Shown: positions 11,109 through 25,560, counted from the first letter of the stretch. The stretch is DNA of 64,000 nt from Tetragonia tetragonoides (GCA_038025085.1 CM076148.1:3908501-3972500); one strand, 5' to 3'. The notes: a model not told the origin generated them from the letters alone. Numbers and translations: made by a program.

Positions 11109-11301
11109 TAAGTATCATAATATCTATATATTAGAGGCATTTTCTAACAGCATTGGAGGCGTCCACTTAAGCGAGTCATTGTAATAAAATTTTAAAATAA
11201 ATATAAAATAAAAATATATGTTTTGGTATAGAATATATAGTAAAGTTGTACTTTCCTAAATCCTTAAAGAGTACACTATTAATTAGAGATTTTGGTATAG
11301 A

Positions 11302-12785
<1,484 letters not shown>

Positions 12786-13857
12786 TATATACTAAAGTTG
12801 TACTTTCCTAAATCATTAAAGAGTAGACTATTAGATTTTAAAAAGCATATGTAACTTTAGTTTCACCGATTAAAAATTTTAATTTCTTACGCCATTGGAA
12901 CGAGTACGAAATATCCTTTAAAATGAGACTCATTTGTAGTATGTTCTATTGATTTACAACATTAGATGCGTCCACCTAAAAAGGTAATTAGTAAATAACT
13001 TGACAAGCTGACACAACTAAACAGTTGCAATAAGAGAAAAGATACGTATATTTGTTATAAAAATTTAAAGAGCAATCTCAAGATAAAATATAATAAAAAG
13101 ACTATGTGTAGAATAAATAAATAAACGATGAATCTAAAATGATTCTAGGTCCGATCTTTAATAAGAAACTTTACCATTGTCACGTATAATTTTATAACTG
13201 TACGTAATATAGTGATCCTCCATGTTATTTTAGGGTTCCAAATTATGTTCCCTTCAACTTTATAAATTATTAATGTACTCCCTCCAGACCACAAATAAAA
13301 TTACATTAGACTTTTTGCGTTGTTCAAGACAGTATTTTGACCGCATATAACTTTGAAAAAACAAGCAAGCATTAAAATATGTGTTGCTATTATAAGGTTT
13401 ACGTCTAAAACTTCTGTATTTTTGAAAAGTAGTTATGTATACATTACACATTTAAACTGATTTTACCATACAAGAAAGATCATATCTTTGGAATGTTAGT
13501 TGTACACTTATATCAACATAAGAGTATTTGCGTACCAACATCAAGCACAGAAAGACTTTGAAACTATTAACTCTTGGATCATGTAACATATGGGATGAGT
13601 TAATTGATAGTTAATTGAAATTGATGATTAGATTTTAAATTATATAAGATGCCCTATAAAGTCATAATAATCTTACTATATGACATTCATGATATTAATT
13701 GGATTATATAAATATTTATCTATATATTACTATTAGTTTTTCATAAGTGACAATTACACTTTGATTTTTCGATGAGATTAATAATCACGTTATATTAATT
13801 TTATTATATAATCACAGTCCGTACAACGCACGGGTATACTCACAGACATCCACCTAG

Positions 13858-14113
13858 TATCAAACTACAACAACAAGAATCCTGAATCACATGTCTATAT
13901 GCTAAATTGCTTAGCAAGAGCTAGCTGTTTCGCTTAGTATTTTTTTTTGGCGGGGCTAGAGCCAATCAAAGAAATATTTTGTAGATACGTAAAAGATACT
14001 CATAAGTCGTAACATAATCTTATAGTAGCAGATTTGACGGAGTACACTGTACAACTGTACAAGTAGTGGGCTACGTACACTTCTTCCATATCCATTGCCT
14101 GGGAAAAAAATAA
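13858..14113. other. Short intergenic stretch between Helitron and MULE
   Basis: Nothing recognisable. It is the flank into which the MULE inserted. Confidence 0.5.
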
Positions 14114-14261
14114 GTGAATTGCTAAATACCGTCCCTTTTTATCACCTACCGTCCCCTCAATTTTCAATATTATCCTCACTCACTCTCACTCACTTTCACT
14201 CACTCATCTTTCCTCTCTTCCTCACTCACTCTCACTCATCCTCACCACCACACCATCACAC

Positions 14262-14295
14262 CGGCGGCACCACCACCACCACCACCACCACCAAC
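14262..14295 (+). repeat. (CCA)n microsatellite inside the MULE
   Basis: A run of CAC/ACC triplets directly precedes the remnant coding exon of the MULE's second gene. It would encode Thr or His repeats if translated. Confidence 0.85.
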
Positions 14296-14334
14296 AACGG
14301 AATGTCAGGGGCTAGCGGCAGCCGAACGGATATC

Positions 14335-14716
14335 ATCTGATGCCTGGCGTATATTCCCGGGATTTTACATTCTTGGTCTCCATGGGTTTCAGGCATCCAC
14401 GTCAGATCCCACAGCATGTACGGATGACTACCTCGCATGGTACTACCTTCACTCCCACCCTCGGCTGATACGTGACGCTGCAGCACCTGTGATTCCTCCA
14501 CGATCCAACAGCGATTATGTAAGTGATTAACTAAAATATATATATTTTTACGTATTACATATCTCTGAACTCACACTCATTGTTACTTTTTTGCAGTGGG
14601 TGAATCGTCTAGCCGTCTTATATGAGCAGGCCATTACTTTGATTCCTCCGGAGCAAGCGGAAGATTCTCGATCCCAAATGGACGAGTATATGAGAGATTG
14701 GCGGGCTGCCAAATGA
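14335..14716 (+). pseudogene. Remnant of the MULE's second gene (possibly plant-mobile-domain type)
   Basis: Two plus-strand exons (about 14335-14518 and 14597-14716) join in frame across a canonical intron (TAT|GTAAGT ... TTTGCAG|TGG) and end in TGA. The product reads 'AWRIFPGFYILGLHGFQAS', 'DYLAWYYLHSHPRLI' and 'WVNRLAVLYEQAITLIPPEQ'. The 'DYL.W(Y/F)...SHPR(L/I)' stretch resembles the C-terminus of plant mobile domain (MAIN-like) proteins that often travel on MULEs. The only ATG nearby (14301) is in another frame and stops after 12 codons, so the upstream part of the gene has been deleted. The family assignment is from memory of the motif and uncertain. Confidence 0.5.
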
Positions 14717-17695
14717 TGTATTGACCCTAGATGAATTTGTTATATATTTATATACTTGTTTCATTGTTATTGTTATTTATTTGTGTTATTGTAATTTGTT
14801 GTTTCTTATTTACATTTGTTGTTTTATTGTAATTTGTTGTTTTATTTACCTCCAATAATCACGACCACTCTCCACATGCAAAATATAACAATCACACAAA
14901 AATGTGACAATGATATAAGTATAACAATCACGCAAAACATTCAATTACGTCGACCTCGCTAAACGATCCCAATGTGCTCTTCGCCTAACATACATTTGCT
15001 CCCAACCAGCGACACTATCAGAACGGGAAGTAAACCATGCTTCGCATATCGGAGGAACAGGGAAATCTGGGGCTAAATCCAGACGGATATAATGCATGTA
15101 CGAATCACCTAAATGACACGTGACAATTTCCCTACTTGGACGTGTAGCAGTCGAAGGTGCTTGCAACGGTAGCACTGTGTAACAAGAATATAACCCCCTT
15201 CCGCTGCCGTATCCGAATAACATAATCACTGCATTGAAGAGGTTGGCAATCGGGAACAAATCCTCAATTACTATCATCCAGTGATCATAGTTACACGCAC
15301 CTCCGTCCCACATAATACGGCGGTAACCAGCGTCGACCCCTTCAACTTATAGGGTTTCGTACAATGGTCGGTTAGCTAAGAGTTCGTTTGCAATGCAAAC
15401 TCTCGTCAATCGCCATTGCTCTTGGTCTCCGAAAACGTAGTCCGCAATGACACGGAAACCGCAATTACCATCCCCAAGCACATCGAGATATCCTTCAATG
15501 AAAGGTATGATGATTCCCGGAATTTTGTTAACATGATAGAATTCAGTGATATCTATTCCGTATCCAGCTGCAAAACAATATAATAGAAAGTCATTAATAG
15601 TACTTATCAAAAAGTAATTAACAACATTATGTACATGTTAATAAATTATGGGTTTTCATACCAGTACTCCGCACGACGTTACTCGATGAGGATGAGGTAC
15701 GACCACGCCCGCGGCTCGAACTGGATGACCTAGGGCGACCACGACCCCTCTGGGAGTACTCCCATGAACTAGGATCACGTCTGGTAGAGGAACTCCCTCT
15801 CGGTCAACCTCTGACTGTCGTGTTCGCTTCCGGCTCGACGTAACTCGCTTCCTCAGGATGAAGCTGCTCATTCATAAGGACAGATATGTTGCGCACAACT
15901 GCCCGGTCGCTTGAGTTAACCTCGTCGACCAGAGACTGAAAGTATCGATGGTCCTCAGATGGATGCTCAGTCATGTCAAGCGTAGCTATCTCCACTGCAT
16001 CACTAATAACGAGTGTTCGCCAAAATTTGTGGACACTATTCAAGCTAATTGGCGTGCCCGTATCCGTGGCCGTTTTCAACTCACACGCACACGGGATCTG
16101 ATGAGTGGATCTCAATACACAACCGCAACGATTAAATACTTGGTGACTCAATTCTCTCATCCTCTTCAGCTCATTCGATAATATTTGTAAGCAGTAATGG
16201 GAAACATACCCGGTCAGCTAGTTGAAAGGGAAACTCGAGTACATCACACTTCTTCGTCTTCTGCACTCTTCAAGTGTGTACTTGATCTCAGTTATTTGTG
16301 ACTCGATTGACTTGTTGACCTTGTTCCAAACATTGTCCAAAGCTCCAGTTGAGGAGTTCAACCACTGTTTTAGCGCGGCATGTGCACTCTCCACCCTGCA
16401 AGTCGTAGTGTTGCCAAGGTGTAGCACCTTATTTGTCCACGCAGCCACAAACATCTCTTTGTATCTCAGCCAGGTCTCCTCTACATAGGATATCACGTGA
16501 GGGTAATTCCTCCAACTAACCTTCATCGTACGCACTGCTCTATCGTATGCAGCTTCTGTGGAAGCTTCCATGATAATTTTCCACCTCCCGTTCTTGAACC
16601 TCTGCGCGACAAGCTTATCTTTTCCACAAAGTATGTACACTTTGTCTTCAACGACTTTGTTAATGTGCCATGTACAGAGCAAATGGGCACTCTCGGGAAA
16701 TATCTCTCTAATAGGTGTCATCAACCCTAGCTCACGATCGGTCACAATTGCTGCTGGGTGTACATCATTTCCAATAAGCATCCTCAACTTATCTAAGACC
16801 CACGCATAGCTTGCCTGAGTCTCATCCTTCATAATGGCATAAGCTATGAGGAAGTTCTTATTGGTTGGAGTCATCCCCACTATCTCAAGAAACGGCATCT
16901 TATACTTGTTTGTTTTGTACGTGGAATCTAAGCCAATCAACCAACGAAAAGACCAAAGTAACTGAATTGATGTAGGGTGTGCCATGAACACGTGAGTTAC
17001 CTCATTAGTAGCTCGGTCGGCTCTTGTCCAATGTACGTACTTATTCTCCACAGCTAAATGATGAAACTGACCAATGACATCTCTCTCTTCAAAATCAAGT
17101 TTCCTTATACGATCTCTGTGGTTGTATACATGCCGTCTAGTTGCATTGTCCTCGGGAAATTTTTCCTTAATAGCGGCCAAGATAGCACATGGCTTTGTTT
17201 GTGCCGAAGTCATGTCACGAACGAGTTTCTTTGACCCAGGACTAAGACCACTCATCTGACGATATCCCTCAGGAAACACAGCAAAGTCATGGTTGTGCGT
17301 ACCCCTAATCCCAGGCAATGTGACAATCATCCAACTATTGGACCCATACACTTGCCGAGCTCTTAACTGGAACGTACATTTACAAGCCTTTGTTTTTGAT
17401 TTCTTCCGAGCAGCAGTATCTAAGTCTCTTAATTCCCCTCTGTAGCGTTCACCTCGATTGCATTTTAACAATTTTACGCTTCCATTCTTCTTGTGTGACG
17501 AAATTATCAACTCAAACCCGATAGTAAGGGAAATTTGTTTTGCCCAATTAATTGCATCTGTATCACTATCAAATAACTCATCAGTGACGAAATGCGTACT
17601 GTAATCAAAACCATCACCATCGAACCGCTCCAAAGGAACCTAACGAAAACAACGAAAACAATGTTAGCTTAATCCGTTTGGACCATGGAAGAAAC

Positions 17696-17797
<102 letters not shown>

Positions 17798-17823
17798 TAA
17801 TAATTAATTTTTTTTTTTTGTGT

Positions 17824-18011
17824 CGGTCGTCTGCCGATCTCGACTCACCCTTGGGTGAGTCGTCTGCGACCGACGACCCACCTAAGGGTGAGTCGTCTGT
17901 CGATCTCGACTCGCCTAAGGGTGAGTCGCCTGTAGCAGACGACTCACCCTTGGGTCGGTCGTCGGTCGCAAACGACTCACCCAAGGGTGAGTCGAGATCG
18001 GCAGACGACCG
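17824..18011. repeat. 188-bp near-perfect palindrome in transposase intron 1
   Basis: The left arm (17824-17879, opening CGGTCGTCTGCCGATCTCG) is the reverse complement of the right arm (about 17952-18011) with one mismatch and a 4-nt GTCG insertion. The spacer repeats the same CACCC(T/A)(T/A)GGGTG palindromic core, so the whole region can fold into a long GC-rich hairpin. It lies between exon 1 and exon 2 of the transposase gene, just inside the right terminal repeat. Confidence 0.85.
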
Positions 18012-18255
18012 TGCAAAAAAATGCGCAAAAAATTTTTTTACCTCCGCCACCGTCGACGGCACTTCCTCGTCGCCGGCAGACATCCGATGTTGATGAAGGT
18101 TGGCTATGAGAGTGGGTGGTAGAGTGGGTGTTAGAGAGGGAGAATTGGTGTGAGAGTTAGAGAGGGAGAGGATGAGTGCAAAATTTATAAAAGGGCAAAA
18201 TTGGAATTTGGGGGGGCGGTAGGTGGTAATTTAGGGGCGGTATTTAGTAACACCC

Positions 18256-18830
18256 AAAAATAAAAACAAAAACAAAAAACGGCCACATGTTGCATTGTGT
18301 AATCGTGTGCCCACGATCACCACAAGTTCACAACCACAAGCGGCCACAACTACCGTCTTTTATTATTTTCCTGGTAGTCGAGTAAGATAAATCATTTTCC
18401 CGATAGTCGAGTAAGATAAATTCAAAAGTAGGTTTGAATTGTTGGTGAAATTGAGGAGCCAATGATCAAAAAGCATAAACGATTATTCTCGTTAGAAAAG
18501 GGAACTCAACAGTAACTTGATTTTCTTGAATTCACAATTTGCAGCGTCATGTAGGTCAACTTACATAATATTGCTATTCTAAAATCAATTGGTGTTATGT
18601 AGAGTAACCCACCAACTTATATGCTAGTCTGCTTTCTTTCATTTTTTCCAATGTGGGACACTTATATATTGGTTATTTTCTTAACAATTTACAATTATAT
18701 AATACAAAATAATTATTTAAATCGTTACAGATATATTTTGGTTAAATAGTCATACCATGTCTAGTAGCTAGATGTCATGAAAGTGATGATTGTGAAAACT
18801 GAAAACTATCCTTAGGCAACTCATTAACTC
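18256..18830. other. Upstream flank of ENT-A
   Basis: AT-rich flank. A 25-bp motif around 'gtagtcgagtaagataaat' is tandemly repeated at 18375-18421. No genes seen. Confidence 0.45.
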
Positions 18831-18832
18831 AC

Positions 18833-18844
18833 TATATATATATA
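18833..18844 (+). promoter_or_regulatory. Putative TATA box of ENT-A
   Basis: TATATATATATA lies about 140 nt upstream of a good 5'-UTR splice donor (TATCTT|GTAAGTTT, 18981/18982). The matching acceptor (TTAAG|GAATTT) is at 19549, 9 nt before the ATG, so the first intron of about 570 nt would be in the leader. Confidence 0.45.
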
Positions 18845-19558
18845 GGAGCAAATATTGATCAGCAGGTCATTCATCGTTTGAAGCTAAGGAAATCAAAACT
18901 CGCGCCATTTATCTATCTTTAGTTCCAGTTTTAGCACACATCGATTCATCAATTGGATTACATACGGCCTGTATATATCTTGTAAGTTTGCTAGAATCCA
19001 TCTCTCTTTCTTCATGTACTCATACATTATTTGAATTTATTGATTTGCTTGCTTTTTTATTGATTTTTCTGAGTAAAAGGTTTTTATTGCGCACATTATC
19101 ATCTCCACTACCCAGCTAGCTCACCGGTTACAGGATCGATTCATATAATGCATGTACGACATTTGTCGTTTTAGCGCACTGTTTTTTTTCTCCTTTTGGT
19201 TTGCCAAAGAAGAACTTCCTTTCTTTTTTAGGTGTGGTTAAAGGACAACTCCTAATACACGCATATAGATACTTTTCAGAAGGTTTGAACCCATAACCTA
19301 ATGTATAAATTGTAACTTATTCCAACAGGTCAAGCACATCTTAGATTGTTTCTTCTTTTTTTTCTTTTTTTGTGTCCTTGTCTAAAGACAACTGATTCTT
19401 GTCTTAATATATGCATAATTTTTATTAGCATGATTTTATCAATTGAACGAGGTGTATATATATACTCCATGTCTCCATGTATTGAAATTTTCCCATAAAA
19501 CTTTTTCAGTTTGATTTTTACTAATAATATAATCTTTTATGTCATTAAGGAATTTCCC

Positions 19559-22541
19559 ATGATGGATTTACATTATCGAAGTGGCAGTCCAGATCGAATG
19601 GAGGTATTGTTCCAACCCAAACATGTCCACAATAAACGACATACTTTCTTTGTTCCAAATAAATCTTTCTCTTTGGTATTTGTGACATAGTACATTTGAT
19701 ATGAGTCATGTTTACTTAGGGAAAAAATTTACTTGGGACAAAGGGAATACATAATGAGTATATGCACCGAATTGATCGAAAATGATTGTCATTGATAACA
19801 GAGCAAAAAAAAAATTGATCAAAAAATTGATCCCCCGCCCTCTATTTCATTTCTAAATTGGTATAGAATAAGAATTCCTCTGATTCTTTTTGGTGTTATG
19901 ATGAACAGGGGAAACGGCGTGCAACGATAGTATGTTGGTTACTTGGTCTCGGTTCTCTACTCTCATGGAACAGTATGCTTACTATAGGGGACTACTACTA
20001 CCAAATTTTCCCGGAATGTAATTTTAGTCATAAAGATCTCCACAGTGAAAGTCTGTAACACAATTGTGTTAGGAAATATTATTTTAGTACCCTTAGAAAT
20101 ATTATTGGTTTGTGAGTTTTGTTGGTTTTTTCTTAGGTTGGCGTGTTGTTAGTAGATTTGAGATCCTCTTATTACTTCTAGGCGTGTCTTTTTGTTGAGT
20201 CTTTTTGTTTGTCGTACTTTGGTAATCGGGTGGTGTTGATCAAGTGGGTTTTATTTAAAGGTTAGAGATGTATGAGCTTCGACTCCTATTGGTGTATGAA
20301 CTACTTCGACTCCCTTCTTTTACCATTCAATAAAATGGACTACTAATCTTCAAAAAAAAAAAAAATTTATAGATTTTGATTTCAACATTGTAAATAATTT
20401 CTCAATATGCTTTTATCATGTGAAGCAATACCACCCATCCCGAGTACTTCCCCTGATTTACCAACCATTGGCCCTTGGATCAATACTGGTGCTTGCACGA
20501 TATGAATCCAAGATTGCTACTAGATGGCGAAATATAGCTGGTTATTCTCTTTTCTTCATCGGTACTATGTTATACTTACTGGTACGTTTACCTTTCTAAA
20601 TTTTGGAATATCTTAATTTTAAAAGTGGCTCTATTTTCCTTTGCTTATTTTTTGTTCACGTCAGTTCATTTCAGTTCAGCCCATGTCGGGATTTATCACT
20701 CAAATAACATTTTCGACATATAGGACTAAATCATAGATACTAATCCACTCAGTCTATTTGAAATTCATTAATGTTGTTCTGTTACAGATAGATTTGGCAT
20801 CAGCTGGGAAAGGAGGAGTTTGGGCATATTCAGGTTTATGTATGAAATCTAGTTTTTTTGGAGTTGCACATGCCCTTGTGCAAGGTGGAGTGGTTGGGGA
20901 ACTATTCTTCATGTTACCTCAATTCATCCAAGTAAGTCGTACTGCACAGGGTTATTTACCAATTTTTCTTAGGTTTAACCAACAATATCCTCGTTTAGCA
21001 AACAAACAAAAACAAAAACCTAGCAATATCCTTAAATGGGAATGAAACATGTTTTGATAGTCTTATAATGTTGTGCATCTACAGTCTTTTTTGGCTGGTG
21101 TGGCTGCTTCAGGTGCTTTAACTTCGGCTTTGAGATTAATCACGAAAACTGCATTCGACAAAACACAGGATGGCCTACGCAAGGGCGCAAGTAAGTAATC
21201 ACGCAAGTCTCTGATTTTCCAATTAATATGTCAACACAAGTTACATATACATAAGTCAGGACATCATTGACTTACTTTGCAGCTCATGCCTTATTGTTAC
21301 ATATCTGATAAATATATATGTATCTGTACATTTGCAGTGCTTTTGTTAGGAATCTCTACTTTGTTCGAGTTCATATGCATACTTCTGTATGCGTATTACT
21401 TCCCTAAGTTGCCAGTCATAAAATTTTGTCGAACAAAGGCAGCATCGGAAGGATCTAAGACTGTTAAAGCTGACCTTGCTGCTGCTGGTATTCACCAGGC
21501 AAGCTACATTTCCTTATAAAACATTTGATGAATATATTTTTTATTGTCAAATAGATAATTTTGTACTGTATTTAGTTTTCATTCTGAAGCTGTTTTCATA
21601 ATCTGTATAGGCTGAAAATGACATCAAAGACTTGGGTCGAATGACCACCAAACAACTATTACTTGGGAACATGGATTATGCACTGGATATATACCTAATA
21701 TATGTGCTCACACTGTCAATCTTTCCTGGATTCCTATATGAAAATACAGGGACTCATGGCCTTGGATCATGGTATAACATCTTTTGTTTTGTTTCTTTTT
21801 TTTTTATGAACAACATTTACTAATACTAATCAAGAAACTATTGAATTCTTCTTGTAAGTTCTAGCACCTCTATGTGTGTCCTGAAAACATGATTGAGCCA
21901 CATTAATGTATACTCGAACATGTGAAAAACAATATTGATCCTTAAGTTTTTGATTCCATAACCCTCAAAATTGGTACCATTGATCCGAAATTGAGCTTTT
22001 ATTGTTATTTTCATAATCCTAAATGCTAATTCAACTCCTTTTCCTTGTACAAGGTATGCAGTTGTTTTAATAGCCATGTACAATGTTTTGGATCTGGTAG
22101 GACAATATACAGCCTCAATCAATTTGGTAAGGTTGGAGTCTCGCAAAGGCTTAATGATAACGATCGTGGCGCGTTTTCTGTTCATCCCCACATTTTACTT
22201 CACAACAAAGTATGCAGATAAAGGGTGGATGATCATGCTCACATCCTTATTGGGATTAACTAATGGCCATCTTACTTGTTGTGTCATGACTACGACACCT
22301 AGGGGTTACAAGGTTTGTTTCATTTAGTCAATGACTTGGTCAAACATCATTTATGTGTTTAGTTTTAGTTTACATATATTTGTGATTTTTTTAGCAATAA
22401 AACTAACTTGATTTATATGAAAAATTATAGGGACCAAAGCAAAATGCTTTGGGGAATTTGCTGGTGCTGTTTCATATTGCCGGCACATTTTTCGGCGTTG
22501 CCCTTGATTGGTTGTGGATCATTGGCAATGGAAGCTTTTGA
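19559..22541 (+). pseudogene. ENT-A: equilibrative nucleoside transporter (ENT3 type), lost splice donor
   Basis: Nine exons: 19559-19603, 19909-20013, 20426-20581, 20788-20931, 21085-21190, 21338-21498, 21611-21771, 22054-22312, 22431-22541. They would encode 415 aa, the usual ENT length with 11 membrane helices. Recognisable parts are 'GLGSLLSWNSMLTIGDYYYQ', 'RYESKIATR', 'KAASEGSKTVKADLAAAGI', 'LTLSIFPGFLYENTG' and 'FIPTFYFTTKYADKGWMIML'. ENTs move nucleosides across the plasma membrane. Two faults show: the donor after exon 2 reads CCG|GAATG where the paralogues have CCG|GTATG, and the family's conserved arginine in 'D.VGRYT' is Gln (DLVGQYT). Read-through stops 16 codons later. A transcript using another donor cannot be excluded. 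Intron 6 is GC-AG. Confidence 0.75.
20040..20365 (+). mobile_element. Possible retroelement 3' end in ENT-A intron
   Basis: G/T-rich sequence ends in 'caataaaatggactacta', which carries an AATAAA-type signal, and then A13 (20351-20363). This is the shape of a LINE or retrogene 3' end. It starts close to the broken exon 2 donor. I could not identify target duplications. Confidence 0.35.
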
Positions 22542-22672
22542 ATATTATAGACGAGTATAGGCTTGTTTTAGTTTAGCCAGGCCAATTTATGTCATATTAT
22601 GAAGTCCAATTTTTGTTTTCTATAGTCAATTTTTATTGAGCCTCCAACTATTAGTATAAATTTTTGATTGAA

Positions 22673-22745
22673 TTGGCAGCTTTGTAGCTGAACGTTATTC
22701 GTTGAATTATTCTGAGTATCATGTTTATGAGTTTCATAAGATACA
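22673..22745 (+). pseudogene. NT5C-type phosphatase relic 1 (part of exon 2)
   Basis: Directly downstream of ENT-A a short frame reads 'FVAERYSLNYSEYHVYEFHK', equal to the second-exon end of the HAD/NT5C-like gene seen better at 23770 and 26864. There are no other exons here. The next 250 bp are duplicated at 24470-24720. Confidence 0.55.
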
Positions 22746-23661
22746 TCATCTGACATTATTCCAACTGTAACTTTTCTACTTCTTATTTTCGTTTAGCTTT
22801 CCTATATAATTCTTCATTGCTTTTTGCGAAATCTTTACCTATGTGGCTTAGTATATAGTACTAGTATTGCATATAGATTACACGTAAATATATTATATTA
22901 TATAACATATATAAATATATATAATATAAATAATATATTACATGTGTATTTTACGGTGAGCAGAAAATACATGTTCTTTGAAAGGAAATATCATGTGTCA
23001 TTGTCTTTTTATTACATACTTTGCACATATATTAGTGCACATATATTGAGGGAGAAAGAAACAAAACTTAAAAAAGAAAAGATAAGTTTGTAAAATTATT
23101 AAGTAAGCAACAATAACTTATGCTAATAAATGAGAGTTTTGTATAACCAAGAGAAGAATGGAGAGAGAAGAACATTCTAAAACAAAACAAAAAAAGAAAA
23201 GATAAAATATATACTTGGGGGAGAAAGAAACAAAATTTTTAAAAGGAGCTAATCACTAAAGTGTTAAAAAATAACTATCATTTTATGCTGCTTTTAATTG
23301 CATTTATTGCACATCTTTATTATTGACTTGCTTTTTTTTTTTGCACTACCAAGTCAGTGAACTTAATTTGTTACAACTACTCTTACCTCATACAAAATAC
23401 AACTCCACCACTACAAAATAAAAGCTCAGACTCCAAAAAAACAATTACATCAAAACACAACTACCAAACGAGCTCCAGGCTAGGAATAGCCCAATAGAAC
23501 ACTCTCATCTCGTTACTTAATCTCATCACTCATTTATCATCATTTTCATCCACTAATGTTTGCATGTTCTTTTCGTAAGTTATTTACCCCAATTTCCTTA
23601 CATCACAATTTACAATACTCAAAATACTCAAAATAAAAAACGAGAACTTCTTGGATCAAGA

Positions 23662-24480
23662 TGACTACTCAACAACAAAAATCGTATTATCGTTGATATC
23701 GACGATTTTTTTCCTACACATTTCATAACCTTTAGCTTCTAAACTACTAATCGATCATTTGATTTTCGCAGTGCTTGGTAGCTTCGTCTCGGCTTTAAAC
23801 ATGTTCATAGCCGAGCGTTATTCTTCAAACCACTCCGTATCGGACTACCATGTTTATGGGTTTTACAAGGTGAATGATCAACAAAGATTTCGTTCCTAAT
23901 CTGCATTATTGACTCATCCTTGTGCATATTTTAGTAAATTTGCGGTTCTGACATTTGCCTTATTTTTTTTTCTAGATATGGGAGTGTTCTCCTACTAAAG
24001 GTACGTAAGACAATTACTCTATTCATTTCTACTTATCGTTCTAATAAATCATCTAACATTACACACTTGTTTGCATGCAGCTGATATTCGTGTTCATCAA
24101 TTTTACGAGACTACGTACTTCAAAGATGGAATACACCTCATTCCAGGAGCAAAGGAGGTGCTAAATAAACTAGCAAAATTCTGCAGTTTATCTGTTGTCA
24201 CGTATGTTGTCTTGAATTCTCTTTATTTATTATTATTTATGAGCCAAGACCTTATATTGTGATAATGGTTTCTTATACATCTTTCTTCTAATTTTACAAT
24301 TTGATTGGTTAAGATAACTTGATTCTTTCTTTTGGTGTTGTTAGTTCACGTCAAAATGTGATAAAAGACCACATTGTTGAATGGGTTGAAAAGCATTAGC
24401 CAAGTATCTTTGAAGATATTCATTTCGTCAAATCATTCTGAGTATCATGTTTATAAGTTTCATAAGACACATCCTCTGGC
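23662..24480 (+). pseudogene. NT5C-type HAD phosphatase relic 2 (exons 1-5, broken)
   Basis: The order of exons is still clear. There is a frameshifted first exon (23662) with the HAD motif 'IIVDIDD'; exon 2 (23770-23869, 'LGSFVSALNMFIAERYSSNH', 'DYHVYGFYK'); exon 3 (23976-24000, 'IWECSPTK'); exon 4 (24081-24201, 'ADIRVHQFYETTYFKDGIHL', 'PGAKEVLNKL', 'SLSVVT'); and exon 5 (24345 on, 'SRQNVIKDHIVEWVEKH' then TAG). After 24428 the sequence jumps to the exon 2 end 'NHSEYHVYKFHK'. Intact members are predicted 5'(3')-deoxyribonucleotidase-like HAD hydrolases. This copy cannot make one. Confidence 0.75.
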
Positions 24481-24720
24481 ATTCCAACTATAACTTTTCT
24501 ACATCTTATTGTTGTTTGGCTTTGCTATATATTTTTTCATTGCTTTTTGTGAAATCTTTACTCATGGGGCTTAGTATATAGTAGTAGTATTGCATATACA
24601 TTACACGTAAATTTATTATATTATATTATATACTATATTATATAACATATATATTATAATATAAATAATATATTACATGTGTATTTTACGGTGAGAAGAA
24701 GATACACATTCTTAAATATC

Positions 24721-25082
24721 ATGTGTCATTGTCTTTTTTATTACATATTTTGCACATATATTAGTGCACATATATTGCATACACATCATTATACAAAACT
24801 TTTACTTTGTAGTTAAAATCATTTTTTTTTTTCATGATTTGCTGTATATTTCTTCAAGCTTATCCTACACTTTCAACATATGACTAATTATCTGGTTTCC
24901 TAATGTATGCTTGGGTAGCAATTTATTTAATAGTAGTTAGCTAACCCATCTTATGTCATGACTATTATAGTATTTTTATTCAACCCTCAAAATTGGTACC
25001 GGTTGATCCGAAATTGAGTTTTTATTGTTATTTTCATAATCCTAGCTAAATGCTAATTCAACTCATGATTTCCTTGTACAAG
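24721..25082. other. AT-rich flank and ENT intron-7-like sequence
   Basis: 24975-25082 equals intron 7 of ENT-A ('aaccctcaaaattggtacc', 'ttgatccgaaattgag'), marking the left edge of the ENT-B relic. The rest shows nothing recognisable. Confidence 0.55.
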
Positions 25083-25560
25083 GTATGTAGTTGTTTTAAT
25101 AGCCATGTACAATGTTTCGGATCTGTTAGAATAGTATACATCAATGATCAATTTGGTAAGGTTAGAGTCTCACAAAGGCTTAATTAATGATAACGATCGT
25201 GACGCGTTTTCTGTTCATCTCTATATTTTACTTCACTGCAAAGTATGCAGATAAAGGGTGGATGATCATGCTCACATCTTTGTTAGCATTAACTAATGGT
25301 CATCTTACTTGTTGTGTCATGACTAAAGCACCTAAGCTAGGGGTTACAAGGTTTGTTTCACTTAGTCAATGGCTTGGTCAAATATCATTTATGCTTTTAG
25401 TTTTAGTTAACATTAACATATATTTATGATTTTTTTGCAATAAAACTAACTTGAATTATATAAAAAACTATAGGGACCAGAGCAAAATGATTTGGGGAAT
25501 TTGTTGTTGATGTTCCTTATTGGCGACACATTTTCTGGCGTTGCCCTTAATTGGTTGTGA
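25083..25560 (+). pseudogene. ENT-B: two-exon relic of a nucleoside transporter
   Basis: Exon 8 (25083-25350) and exon 9 (25474-25560) of an ENT gene, nearly the same as those of ENT-A. Exon 8 has an in-frame TAG in place of the conserved GRYT/GQYT region ('DLLE*YT'), a 4-nt insertion ('ttaattaatgata') and further indels. Exon 9 ends early because TGG became TGA. Exons 1-7 are absent. Confidence 0.85.

Larger units (their letters stand above)
22690..25560 (+). repeat. Segmental duplications across the ENT-A / ENT-B interval
   Basis: Three sets of direct copies are visible. 22690-22960 matches 24425-24720 ('cattgctttttg.gaaatcttta', 'cttagtatatagta', 'attacacgtaaat'). 21955-22541, the end of ENT-A, matches 24975-25560. 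23150-23700 matches 25995-26770, with an internal second copy of the 'gagggagaaagaa.caaaatt' block at 26229-26365. Each copy carries different deletions. Confidence 0.75.
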
